Below are positions 26,900 through 38,700 of a DNA stretch of 64,000 bases, piece after piece. The notes below the pieces were generated by a model. The model made no database searches. It had not been told where the DNA came from and saw only the letters and a program-made list of their open reading frames with translations. The first letter of the stretch is position 1. Every line of letters begins with the position of its first letter. The position numbers were made by a program, and so were the translations under genes. The DNA lies in assembly GCF_947507565.1 (NCBI RefSeq), contig NC_089175.1:124001-188000 (forward strand), read 5' to 3'. This DNA comes from Oscarella lobularis (lineage: Eukaryota; Porifera; Homoscleromorpha; Homosclerophorida; Oscarellidae).

Positions 26900-27690
26900 A
26901 TTAATTAAAACGACAATGTAAAGTCGCAAATAAAAGTCGCCCTTAATTAATTAAGAGAAATATGACCCACACGTTCGAATAAAGACCGCACTTTTTCTGC
27001 GGCTTCAGTTCTATTGACTTCAGCCGCGGCTTTTATTGGCGAATATCTCCCGTCAATTAATTTATTAATTGTGCAGTTACTATAGCATCATAGATAATAC
27101 TAGATAATGATGGCCTTTCGTGAGCCATCATGGGATCCCCGAACACCCTCAGCACATTCTTATTACTCTAATTTTAGTAAAGCCTATTTGCATACTTTGC
27201 ATCGCACTGCCTAACAAACGTGAATTGCCATGTTTCTTTTCCGCAAAAGCCTACAATTTGACTTCTTATGTAAGGGCGACACAAAGCTACACCCCTCCTA
27301 ACCCTAACCTCTGCCTCTTTGGGTGATCGTGTCACGAGACCCATTATCAGCTCGCAGTTGGGTTTGCGTGCTGCGAGCGAAGCTCGCAGCACGACAAACC
27401 CAACGTGCTCCTTTACTGTGTTCCCTTTATGAACGTTACTGATAAAGCTCATTGCTATGTGCCCGTTATGTATTTATCCTTGATAAAGTAGCCTGTATAA
27501 TATGCCTACTCCTTCCTGAAAAGTTTTAAACACAATCCGGGGTTCCTATCCACTGTGACGTCACCTTTTATGTACATTTTGTTCAAAATACGGGAGAGTA
27601 TGACATCACAATGACTGTGACGTCATAAAGGCACCGGTGTGTGTGATTGGCCTAAGTTCGATTGTGACGTCAGGGTAACCGACAGAAAAC
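26900..27690. other. Inserted non-coding segment with hairpin and CRE-like sites
   Basis: Present only upstream of copies 8 and 9 (second copy about 30240-31030). It has a hairpin at 27357-27404 with 22-23 nt arms (GTTGGGTTTG...CAAACCCAAC) and a small hairpin at 27108-27131 (GATGGC...GCCATC). No coding potential and no terminal repeats were identified. It also holds the CRE-like cluster listed next. Confidence 0.5.
27556..27672. promoter_or_regulatory. Cluster of TGTGACGTCA (CRE/ATF-type) sites
   Basis: Three exact TGACGTCA palindromes at 27556-27563, 27618-27625 and 27665-27672, each preceded by TG, plus a one-mismatch TGACATCA at 27601-27608. They lie 240-350 nt upstream of the first exon-1 fragment and about 450-560 nt upstream of copy 8. 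TGACGTCA is the consensus for CREB/ATF bZIP factors. Function here is inference. Confidence 0.5.
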
Positions 27691-27909
27691 ACTTTGGTTT
27701 TTGGGCGATCACGTTTGAGAGACGCGCCCTGGTGTTCGGGGAATTATATCTATGTTAGAACGACACGTAAAAGTACAGTACACGCAACAGAGACTTTAGT
27801 AAAGACCGAGTCCCGGACTATATTCACCTTTGAACTTTGCACGTACCGGACACCTACCGGACACCTACCGGACACACGTATATTACCTGTGCTCGACCGC
27901 GGATTATTG

Positions 27910-28008
27910 ATGTACGTTTTCGCTGCGATCGTTTCGGCACTCTTCTGCGTGCCCGCAAGCGCGGGCATTCGCTATCAACCAATAGGAGGCGGTGGTCGGC
28001 TCCATTAA
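27910..28008 (+). pseudogene. Truncated exon 1 of a Frizzled-like copy
   Basis: Start codon, full signal peptide and IRYQPIGGG, then divergence into a TTAA repeat and a stop at 28006-28008. It sits 211 nt upstream of the intact copy 8 exon 1. GTGGTC...TTACAG follows and could act as a tiny intron, but nothing downstream restores frame. Confidence 0.75.
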
Positions 28009-28120
28009 TTAATTAATTACAGCTACAGACTGAGTCCCGGATTACTCGCCTTTATACTTTGGACAGCTACCCGGACACACGTACAGTACCTGTACCTGTA
28101 CTCGACCGCGGATATCATTG

Positions 28121-29344
28121 ATGTACGTTTTCGCTGCGATCGTTTCGGCACTCTTCTGCGTTCAAGTTCCCGCAAGCGCGGGCATTCGCTATCAACCAAT
28201 AGGAGGCGTCCCATACTCAGTCAGCTCTCTGACTGACTGTCAGAGGCCGACTGGGAGGACCCACTGCACATTTCCCGCCGATTACACGGTGCCAGTTTCT
28301 ATAGCAAACCGCCTGGTCAAGACATTGGACGACAGCATCATCCCACTCTATGCCAGCCTACTATCTAACGACTCGGTGCAGTGCTCCGAGGCCGTGATAA
28401 ACGTCTTGTGCGATTTGCTAGTCCAGCCGAAATGCCTGGGAAACGGCATGGTTGCATACGACCCCGACCTTCGCCAGGTACGTACAGTATAGACCCTCGC
28501 TAATCCGAACAGCGCTGTTTCAATTTGAGACCTGAGGGTCGGGTGTTTGAATTAGTGAAATTGTTCGGATTGCCGAGGGTGAAGCATGCGACTGATTATT
28601 TCACACAAAATATAGCGTAATGCTTCCAAACAATTTCACTAATCCCAACACCCGCGCGTTTGTTTTCCTTGGAGCTCGCAATGAGAGTTTTGTGAGCTCT
28701 TGTAGAGGTAGAGGAACACTGCAACATTATTAAATAACGTGCTTCTAAGGAAGGCCTCTGTTCGAGTTAGCCCCCCCCCCTCCCCCCACTCATTTCTCTT
28801 TTCTAAGCGTTGCTATGCTGCGTTTGCCAAGTGCGGTAATGAGACGGCCCAGTTGAGCCCTTACCTCTGCGCTAATCCGTTATTTGACTTCGCTGGAATC
28901 TATTCCATGACGAAATGCGTCACGCCGAACGTCAATGACTGCATCAACACCGCTTCTTCGCCAGAATGGATCGCTTATTACGCCGAAAAGATGATTCTGA
29001 GCAACTTCGCAGACGCACTTCGAGCAACGGGATTCAGCTCGAAATGCACGGCTCTTTTCGCGAGATTCACCTGCACACTAGCCACGTGCGGAAGCAATAA
29101 TCAGCTACTTATGACCTTGACGCGAAATAATTGCGAGGCCGTCATCCAATGGTAGGCAGACAACCGAGTCAACAACGCACCTATTAGTTAAAATTATAAA
29201 ATCTTTTATAGCGCACCTGCAGATGATAGGACTATTCTTCAGCAAGCCTTGGGTTGTGATGACTTTCCAACCGCCGCAGCTCCTACAATGAGACCGTCCC
29301 AAAAGATTTGGCTTGTCCTGATTTTTCTTTTTTGCATTCGGTAG
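28121..29344 (+). CDS. Frizzled-like two-module protein, copy 8
   Basis: Exons 28121-28477, 28808-29151, 29212-29344 give 277 aa. Copy 2/7 subfamily; both modules complete (QCSEAVINVLCDLLVQPKC; KCTALFARFTCTLATC). Exon 3 is the stalk-less short form with IWLVLIFLFCIR. Nearly identical to copy 9, with which it forms a recent 3.34-kb tandem duplication. Confidence 0.87.
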
Positions 29345-29470
29345 TGCTTGAGCTGGAGAGACTTTGGATTTCGTTTTCTTGCTGATTTGTTGTTCTGTTT
29401 TTTCTTGATGTAACACTGAGGTCTCAAAAAACGTTTCTAGAATCACTCTTCACCTGATGCAATAGTGCAC

Positions 29471-29829
29471 TTAGATTATGTCTCGAAGTATTCCGCTTAG
29501 GATCTGTTCCAGCTCCGATTTTGCTTCTGCAAATATTTCCAAAATACTAGCAAACGTTTATTGGCCAATCTCTTCTTACCTTTCCCTGCTAATGACCGAG
29601 AAGCAGCTCGAATCCACGACGCCTTTTTGAGACTGTCAAGAGCCGAAGGATAAAGAGCCAAGCATTCAATAAAAGCTAAAAACGCCAATTGTATCTATGT
29701 AGCCGCACCTAACTAACTCTCACCTACCTTTTCCTGCAAGAAACCACAGTTCTTCAATATCACTCCAGAAAGAAGCCACCCGCGCAGAGAAAGCGCACTT
29801 TTCCGCGTCGAATTCACAAGCACTTCCAA
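29471..29829 (-). pseudogene. NCDN 3' fragment (after copy 8)
   Basis: Last three neurochondrin exons on the reverse strand. Unlike the pieces after copies 2 and 7, it lacks the extra A and keeps the reading frame of the FLAFIECLALYPSALD exon. It joins AGK directly at about 29829. Confidence 0.72.
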
Positions 29830-30115
29830 TATCGCTTTGTTGCAAACCTGCAGCTGTCTCTCTTTCACGTACACTCGCTCGACTACAGCTTTTGCATGTG
29901 TGCACGCGATAGATACCTCTGCTATCCGAGACGCTTCCTTTCTCGTAAGATTTTCGCTACGATAGCGCGCATCATGATTTTTCACCTCGGAATCGCTCTT
30001 ATTTCGGGTGTCTGTGCTTACCGAAACTTTTTGAACTAATCAACAGCTTAGAACTGTGCTGAAAGGCGTTAGTTTCCACCGCTTTCGTAGCACGCGCAAT
30101 CGAGTCAATTTCCAT
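29830..30115 (-). pseudogene. AGK-like 5' fragment (before copy 9)
   Basis: Same exon 2 and exon 1 content and the same NCDN junction as 26489-26773; ATG at 30113-30115. Confidence 0.65.
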
Positions 30116-30897
30116 AGCGCACGCTGGGTGTCGCCGCGCGGTAGAATACAATCGCAAAAAATTGACGTGTGCTTGGTATTATGACGCCCCAGTTGCAGTA
30201 TGGACGTTCGTGGCCGTGATTTCTACAAAATAGGAAGGGCAATTAATTAAAACGACAATGTAAAGTCGCAAATAAAAGTCGCCCTTAATTAATTAAGAGA
30301 AATATGACCCACACGTTCGAATAAAGACCGCACTTTTTCTGCGGCTTCAGTTCTATTGACTTCAGCCGCGGCTTTTATTGGCGAATATCTCCCGTCAATT
30401 AATTTATTAATTGTGCAGTTACTATAGCATCATAGATAATACTAGATAATGATGGCCTTTCGTGAGCCATCATGGGATCCCCGAACACCCTCAGCACATT
30501 CTTATTACTCTAATTTTAGTAAAGCCTATTTGCATACTTTGCATCGCACTGCCTAACAAACGTGAATTGGCATGTTTCTTTTCCGCAAAAGCCTACAATT
30601 TGACTTCTTATGTAAGGGCGACACAAAGCTACACCCCTCCTAACCCTAACCTCTGCCTCTTTGGGTGATCGTGTCACGAGACCCATTATCAGCTCGCAGT
30701 TGGGTTTGCGTGCTGCGAGCGAAGCTCGCAGCACGACAAACCCAACGTGCTCCTTTACTGTGTTCCCTTTATGAACGTTACTGATAAAGCTCATTGCTAT
30801 GTGCCCGTTATGTATTTATCCTTGATAAAGTAGCCTGTATAATATGCCTACTCCTTCCTGAAAAGTTTTAAACACAATCCGGGGTTCCTATCCACTG

Positions 30898-31014
30898 TGA
30901 CGTCACCTTTTATGTACATTTTGTTCAAAATACGGGAGAGTATGACATCACAATGACTGTGACGTCATAAAGGCACCTGTGTGTGTGATTGGCCTAAGTG
31001 CGATTGTGACGTCA
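30898..31014. promoter_or_regulatory. Second copy of the CRE-like cluster
   Basis: Duplicate of 27556-27672 at an offset of 3342 nt, with all three TGTGACGTCA sites kept. It lies upstream of copy 9. Confidence 0.5.
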
Positions 31015-31251
31015 GGGTAACCGACAGAAAACACTTTGGTTTTTGGGCGATCACGTTTGAGAGACGCGCCCTGGTGTTCGGGGAATTATATCTATGTTAG
31101 AACGACACGTAAAAGTACAGTACACGCAACAGAGACTTTAGTAAAGACCGAGTCCCGGACTATATTCACCTTTGAACTTTGCACGTACCGGACACCTACC
31201 GGACACCTACCGGACACACGTATATTACCTGTGCTCGACCGCGGATTATTG

Positions 31252-31350
31252 ATGTACGTTTTCGCTGCGATCGTTTCGGCACTCTTCTGCGTGCCCGCAA
31301 GCGCGGGCATTCGCTATCAACCAATAGGAGGCGGTGGTCGGCTCCATTAA
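31252..31350 (+). pseudogene. Second truncated Frizzled-like exon 1
   Basis: Duplicate of 27910-28008 with the same stop. It lies 211 nt upstream of copy 9. Confidence 0.75.
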
Positions 31351-31462
31351 TTAATTAATTACAGCTACAGACTGAGTCCCGGATTACTCGCCTTTATACT
31401 TTGGACAGCTACCCGGACACACGTACAGTACCTGTACCTGTACTCGACCGCGGATATCATTG

Positions 31463-32677
31463 ATGTACGTTTTCGCTGCGATCGTTTCGGCACTCTTCTG
31501 CGTTCATGTTCCCGCAAGCGCGGGCATTCGCTATCAACCAATAGGAGGCGTCCCATACTCAGTCAGCTCTCTGACTGACTGTCAGAGGCCGACTGGGAGG
31601 ACCCACTGCACATTTCCCGCCGATTACACGGTGCCAGTTTCTATAGCAAACCGCCTGGTCAAGACATTGGACGACAGCATCATCCCACTCTATGCCAGCC
31701 TACTATCTAACGACTCGGTGCAGTGCTCCGAGGCCGTGATAAACGTCTTGTGCGATTTGCTAGTCCAGCCGAAATGCCTGGGAAACGGCATGGTTGCATA
31801 CGACCCCGACCTTCGCCAGGTACGTACAGTATAGACCCTCGCTAATCCGAACAGCGCTGTTTCAATTTGAGACCCGAGGGTCGGGTGTTTGAATTAGTGA
31901 AATTGTTCGGATTGCCGAGGGTGAAGCATGCGACTAATTATTTCACACAAAATATAGCGTAATGCTTCCGAACAATTTCACTAATCCCAACACCCGCGCG
32001 TTTGTTTTCCTTGGAGCTCGCAATGAGAAGTTTTGTGAGCTCTTGTAGAGGTAGAGGAACACTGCAACATTATTAAATAACTTGCTTCTAAGGAAGGCCT
32101 CTGTTCGAGTTAGCCCCCCCACTCATTTCTCTTTTCTAAGCGTTGCTATGCTGCGTTTGCCAAGTGCGGTAATGAAACGGCCCAGTTGAGCCCTTACATT
32201 TGCGCTAATCCGTTATTTGACTTCGCTGGAATCTATTCCATGACGAAATGCGTCACGCCGAACGTCAATGACTGCATCAACACCGCTTCTTCGCCAGAAT
32301 GGATCGCTTATTACGCCGAAAAGATGATTCTGAGCAACTTCGCAGACGCACTTCGAGCAACGGGATTCAGCTCGAAATGCACGGCTCTTTTCGCGAGATT
32401 CACCTGCACACTAGCCACGTGCGGAAGCAATAATCAGCTACTTATGACCTTGACGCGAAATAATTGCGAGGCCGTCATCCAATGGTAGGCAGACAACCGA
32501 GTCAACAACGCACCTATTAGTTAAAATTATAAAATCTTTTATAGCGCACCTGCAGATGATAGGACTATTCTTCAGCAAGCCTTGGGTTGTGATGACTTTC
32601 CAACCGCCGCAGCTCCTACAATGAGACCGTCCCAAAAGATTTGGCTTGTCCTGATTTTTCTTTTTTGCATTCGGTAG
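31463..32677 (+). CDS. Frizzled-like two-module protein, copy 9
   Basis: Exons 31463-31819, 32141-32484, 32545-32677 give 277 aa. It differs from copy 8 by few substitutions (for example VHVPASA in the signal peptide). The poly-C tract in intron 1 is reduced to 7 C. The gene is tail-to-tail with the intact NCDN gene: its stop is only about 125 nt from the NCDN stop. Confidence 0.87.
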
Positions 32678-32803
32678 TGCTTGAGCTGGAGAGACTTTGG
32701 ATTTCGTTTTCTTGCTGATTTGTTGTTCTGTTTTTTCTTGATGTAACACTGAGGTCTCAAAAAACGTTTCTAGAATCACTCTTCACCTGATGCAATAGTG
32801 CAC

Positions 32804-35665
32804 TTAGATTATGTCTCGAAGTATTCCGCTTAGGATCTGTTCCAGCTCCGATTTTGCTTCTGCAAATATTTCCAAAATACTAGCAAACGTTTATTGGCCA
32901 ATCTCTTCTTACCTTTCCCTGCTAATGACCGAGAAGCAGCTCGAATCCACGACGCCTTTTTGAGACTGTCAAGAGCCGAAGGATAAAGAGCCAAGCATTC
33001 AATAAAAGCTAAAAACGCCAATTGTATCTATGTAGCCGCACCTAACTAACTCTCACCTACCTTTTCCTGCAAGAAACCACAGTTCTTCAATATCACTCCA
33101 GAAAGAAGCAACCCGCGCAGACAAAGCGCACTTTTCCGCGTCGAATTCACAAGCACTTCCAATGAACTCCACAATCAAATCAAAAAGTAGACGTTTTTCT
33201 AAAAAAATACTGCAAAAATAGCCAATGACGTCTACCTAACAATATCGACCTTCGCGATAATGATGCCTATGCCTCAAAATCATCGTAGATAGAGTCACAC
33301 AGTTAGCTCTCAAGACAGGGTGTTCATTATCTTCATAAAAGCATTCAGGCAAATCTAGAATAATGAACGTTTTCTTACTCAGCATAGGCAAAAGATGCTG
33401 AATCCGCTCCAAAAGTCGAGCAAACTGATCCCCATCAGCCACAAGAGCGGCTTCAAGTACGCAAAAGTTGAGTAAAACTCCGCAGCACGTCACCAACGAA
33501 GCCTACGTAAAACAATACAGTATTGACTCTCTCTCTCTCTCTCAGAGACCAACGTGTACCTCTGTCTCATTGCTCTTCTCCAGACTGTCCGACGCGTGGT
33601 AGAAATATGTGACGAGCATATCAAGACAGTCCGTCTCGACGAGTCGCTTCCTCGCCTTGTCATCGGCGGATAGGTGACACAGTCCGGGCAAAAGGAAACG
33701 CGTGTCAATCAAAGATTTTTTTCTAAATCAATATAAGTTTATAAGTAACCCGTCTTTATCTAATTACCCCAATTCAACTAGAAACGGTATCAGAGCAATG
33801 ACTGATTCTTGCAGAGCAACCGTTTCTTCTGCGATCCAAGATCCAAGGAGACGTACAGACATAGAAACTAAAGGTGACTCCATCATCTATAAGAAGAAAA
33901 TCAATAGGAGTCGTCTGTTTATTCTTTCCTCAGCCATACCGCGTCTCTTGAATCTGAAGAATCAACATCAGCTAAAAAGGCAACAACATCCGCTAAGCAG
34001 TCTCGCAATCCAGTATGTATTTGACCAATAGTCTCAGCCCCAATTAAAGCTAGAGAAATGTACGTGTACTACAGATTTTTATTACAGGAGCAAATTTACC
34101 ATTTTCCATTGTTACCAAAAAGGTGACGTAGTGTTCTAAGAGGCTGTACAGTATCGACGCTTCTTTGTCTCTCTCCAAAAGCTAGAACCGCCTCAAAGAT
34201 ACTTCTATATTGATACTATAGAAAAAAATGCTTACCTCCTCGACACATTTCCCGTCTAAAATCATTCTCGTTTCCTTCAAAATTACCAAAGGTTCAAGAA
34301 CAAAAAAAAGACGGAAGCGTGTTTTTTTACCACTGAAGTGCGATAGAAAAGCAACTTAAAAAATTCATCATCACTAGAATAAAAAATTATGAAGAGACAT
34401 AAGAGAGTGGAGAGTCACCCCTACGTCTTCTCTCGTCTCGTTATTGTCCAGTCTAGACCCAAACAATTGGTCACACTAGAGGCAAGAGCCAAAGCACGTC
34501 GACAATATACACCAGCTAGCGGAGAGAAACAATCAATGACGTATCTTTCACTGTAAAACACTTTCCTACCAATTTTGCTTCGGAAAATGCTGTCAAGTGC
34601 GTGTTTGATGTTAGAAGGCCACGGATCAGTAATGGGGAGAGAGAGCTAATAAGCAACTAGTGCAGTCAAAACGCTCATAGAGAGATTTTCATACTCACAA
34701 TCAACTGTTGTTGAAGAAGAATCGTAAGATGATCACATAGATCAAATTTTGCAACAGTCTAAAGAAATCAGAATATGAATGAGACATAAGTATGTGCATA
34801 CTCTACCTGATCTTCCTTGAATTTTACTGCCAGATGATTAATCAATTCTAGAATAACCGAACTGTGATTGCTATACAAACGAGATGCTTCCTCCTCCTCG
34901 GAGGACGCAAGTCGAATGAGAATTCCAAGACTGACGTCACAACCTATTGCATACATTTCAATCAGAAGAAAAGACTGAAGTCAGGTTCTCCTACCGTTGC
35001 AAGCTCTTTTGACCAGACAAGGTACTGCCCCACGTTGAATCAATTCCATTCTCGTTTTCGTCTCCAGTGACATGGCTACAAGACACTCCAGACAGTCGCC
35101 AGCCATCGATACCAAATCAGAATCAGAACTATATTTAAAAAAATTAAAATTTATTTATGAATCCCTCTGTTGTACCGTTCAACGGCTAACGAAACTATTT
35201 CACAAAATAGAGGAATTTTCTCGATCATTTGCGGAGAAGTGACCTAAATAAGATCCTCAATCAAACGTATAGCAGCCTTGCAGCCCAGTTGTACCAAGTC
35301 TTTATCGGTTGCGAAGCAAGAGAGGACGGAGAGTGCCAGAGAACGAAAAACGTGAGCTGCACATCCCTCTGGCGCGACGTCTGCGCGAAAATAAGCGAAA
35401 TGAGAAGAAGCTCGAGTCGCCTTACCGGTGTTAAGGAGTCTATCGAGAAATTTAAAGCCGACGGCATCGAAAATTCGACGGCGCGTCTCCGCGTTCAGTT
35501 CGTTCGCCTTCGCTATGCGCGTCACCTCGAAAATCGAGCCTTTTGGACGTGTGCGCGGCGAAAACGATGCCTTCTTACCAAAAGAAGACCTGCGAAGACT
35601 TCGTTGTCCGATGTGGACGAGTTCAGTAGGCGCAAACAGCGTTCTAAATCGGAAGCGGCCGCCAT
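32804..35665 (-). CDS. NCDN: Neurochondrin
   Basis: Neurochondrin is a cytosolic armadillo-like protein of about 730 aa in vertebrates, known for neurite outgrowth and signalling roles. Exon 1 (35579-35665) encodes MAAASDLERCLRLLNSS...FAGLLL. Exon 2 has AETRRRIFDAVGFKFLDRLL, almost the human sequence, followed by a short intron and APEGCAAHVFRSLALSVLSCF. Later matches are LLPGLCHLSADDKARKRLVE (near 33690), EAALVADGDQFARLLERI (near 33440), SDIEELWFLAG-like SGVILKNCGFLQEK (near 33085) and a last exon with EAKSELEQILSGILRD before TAA (32804-32806). About a dozen exons with short introns; internal junctions from 33.7 to 35.2 kb were not all resolved. This is the source of the truncated copies in the array. 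Confidence 0.85.
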
Positions 35666-35780
35666 GCGGCAAAACACGTGTTCAAGAGATACGTACGGGT
35701 TTCAATTAATTAATAGCATTTGACAGAAAACTCTCCTAGCACTGTATTCAATTATTTAGAAGCACAAGAATTGTTTTTAG
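35666..35780. other. Short gap between NCDN start and BRCA2 stop
   Basis: Only about 115 nt lie between the NCDN initiation codon and the BRCA2 stop, both on the - strand. CACGTG at 35676-35681 could belong to the NCDN promoter. Confidence 0.4.
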
Positions 35781-38700
35781 CTAATTTTCCCGCAACACGC
35801 TGGGTTTTCTAAAGTCTCTACATGCAGTGGAATTTTTTTCCACTGGAAAGGGAGCCAAGGGTGGAGGAAGAGGAATCGAATTTAGATAAGCTAAGCCTTT
35901 CCGCTTTCCATCGTTCTCAATGCAATTACCAACCCTGGGAGACACGTCAACGTTTTCCTTTTGTGTGCCCGTCAACACGACACGTATAGAGCGTGTCAAA
36001 TCTTCTATATATTGATTCAAATCCCTCTGTCAAGAGGACGTATTTAGCAATTTTTTCCTACAAATGATTTTCTATACCGGCAGTGATTTGCGAAGATTTT
36101 CCATTGCCTCTTGAAGTGCTGGCTCCTTGGGAGAATGACTCACGACAGCCAGTTCGTTAGCGAACGCAAAAGAAATATTCGAATTGCCAAGAAAAGACGG
36201 GCCTGACCAAGACAAATTGCTGAACGAAACGACGGCCCTAGGTTTGAGGAAATTCTCCAATGCCAATTCCTAGGAACACAGAAGATCATCAAGGAATATC
36301 CCAATGGACAAACAAATGATTTACCTCTATTGTACCCCAGAACCGGATCGCCATGAGATGATTGAATGAATCAGTGATGAAAACCGTTTCAAATGGCTTG
36401 AGAGTCCTAAGAAAACAAAATTAAAACGAAGCTGTCTTTTCCAAAGCGTTGCCTACTTACACTCCATCGCGTTTTTGCATTCCACCGGTGACACAGGAAA
36501 ATACAACCATGCCAACGGTGTCGAATTCCTTAAAAGCAGGCAGAGCCGACTTTCCGTAGGCGCGGAGATCAGCCAGGCTAACCAACTAGTTGCATTGGAT
36601 AGAAAATCAGTCAAAAGTTGATTCGTCGTCGAGCTAACTCACCGTTCGAGGAGAAAACTCCTCTTTGAAATAGTCTTTTTGTTCGCGGTAAATAGTACGA
36701 CGGGTCGCAGTCAACTAAATAAAGAATTCGAGAGAATATACGTACGAATAAACGCAATATTACGAAAATGAAAGCCTTCAGTTGAGATTGCCTGCAGGTA
36801 CGACATTTGATAATTTTTTCAAAACACCCTATTGCACTTACCGAGCGGGCGACGCCATCAAATTGTATATTTTAAATCGCTTTCCTTCGGCTAAGGATTC
36901 TACGAGCTCAGTTGTGGGTCTCCACACGGAAAGCAGCGCGGTCAATGCTACATACAACAAAGCCGAATGAAACGAAGCCTACAAATCGCCTCTTACACTG
37001 TGTACCTTGATCGGAATCACGATGGCAACACGACACGCGAAGTCTCAACATCGTACTTACATCACGATCTTTTATATTCTACGAAAAGGGGGCCCTCTAG
37101 ACTAAGAGTCTTCTCTTTAGAGATCGTACCTCTGCGCCTTCTGATACAGCACGTCCGACAAATCTCTCCAACTCGGCTCTCTTTTCCTCTTCTCGTTTCA
37201 GTCGATAGTTGTCTATGAGCCTCTGCTGAGACACGCTCAACATAGCCTGAAAAATTGAACTGGCATAAACCGTATGTCTAACAAAGCTTTACTTCAAATC
37301 CAGTCGGGTCTGGAGCACTGAGCAACGCTTCGTGAATCGTTTCTCCACAATCAAGCTGCGATAAACGATACTTCTGAGTCCTCTTAGCATTCTGCCTTTT
37401 GACGCTTTCCTCCTCTGTAGACCCAAGTAAAAATAACCCACCAAAAACTTCCGCGATTCCTACCCGTTGCCCACTCTTTTTCCAGCTGACTTCGCACTCG
37501 AGCGTACAAGACATCGAGTCTCTTCTGCTTGGCATCGTAATGACGTCGCGCGACCTTGTCCTCCGCTCGAGCGCCGCGAAAAACGCGACTCCCATCGTCG
37601 AGTCTTTCAACCCACTAAAGAACAATTAAAAAAACGATTCCCCTATAGAATCCTCTTCACCTGCAAAGGATATCGTCTCTGAATAACGACGTCCACGCAT
37701 CCGACGAGACCCCCGTTTCCGTAGAGCGACCCAATGGGAAGATCAAAGGCGCGAGTCGAAGACAAATAGCCGAGTCGCGCGTACCACAGCGCTCGTCGAG
37801 TCGAATTCGCCGCCAACTTCAACCGCGCCGTCGACGGCAATTCGAGCGGGGGACACGCGTCGCCGAGACCGCGCAATTCCGCGCCGTACGTGCACAATTT
37901 CGTTCCGACGCCGATGGAACCGGATTTGATCATCGTCAAGAGAGGCGCGTCGAATTCGGCCGGAATTCCGTACCAACCGTCCGTCAATTCGACGTGAGCG
38001 TCGTCACTAGTCGACGGCGATCGTTCGAGCGCCTTTTCGAGCTTGTCGCGATGGATGGCCGAAATGCAGAGAACCATCGGTTTCGACGGAACGTCGTCGC
38101 GTTCGGCGATTTTTCGCAGGCACGATCGTTCGCTGCGATCCACTTCGCGATCGTAGCGATATTTCAACTCGAGTGCGACGCGATCGGGCGCGAGAAGACG
38201 AGCGGCGAAGTGCTCCGGAAAGGCGACTTCCATTGCAGCCAATTTCCAAACGATCCAACGATAGTGATTTCGAATCCAAGCGTCATCAATTAAACTCGAA
38301 TCGACGCCCGGTGTCGTATAGAAAGTCCTATGTACGCACAAGAAAGAAGTGATATGAAAAATTGGGAATTTTTTCCTCTCTCTTCACTTTATGAATTCTT
38401 CGATGCCGGCTTTTTTGTCGCCGCCGAGCTTTAGTAGACCGCCGTCGGTGAGACGAACGACTTGTTTGTCCGAGCAAACGGCCCGACTAAAAAAGGCGTC
38501 GCCGGGGAAACGAAACGCGACGGCACTACTACTCGAAACAGATAGAACGGTCGGGTGAACTCCAGATGACAGGAGCTGGAAGCCCAAGTGAGTATCGTCG
38601 TATGCATGTCGTGTGTGATCTTGAGCTTACCTCTGCTCTTGTGTAGTGTCCGGGTGGCTGGCCTTTCGTCAGGTCGAGTATGCTAAAGCGACGATTTGAT

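Noticed and set aside
27298-27312. CCTAACCCTAACC telomere-like text
   Set aside because: Only two units, internal, and no extended array.
35229-35723. 164-codon ORF on the + strand
   Set aside because: It lies antisense to NCDN exons 1-3, which match neurochondrin; it is a shadow frame.
37994-38293. 99-codon + strand ORF
   Set aside because: Antisense shadow of the BRCA2 helical domain exon.
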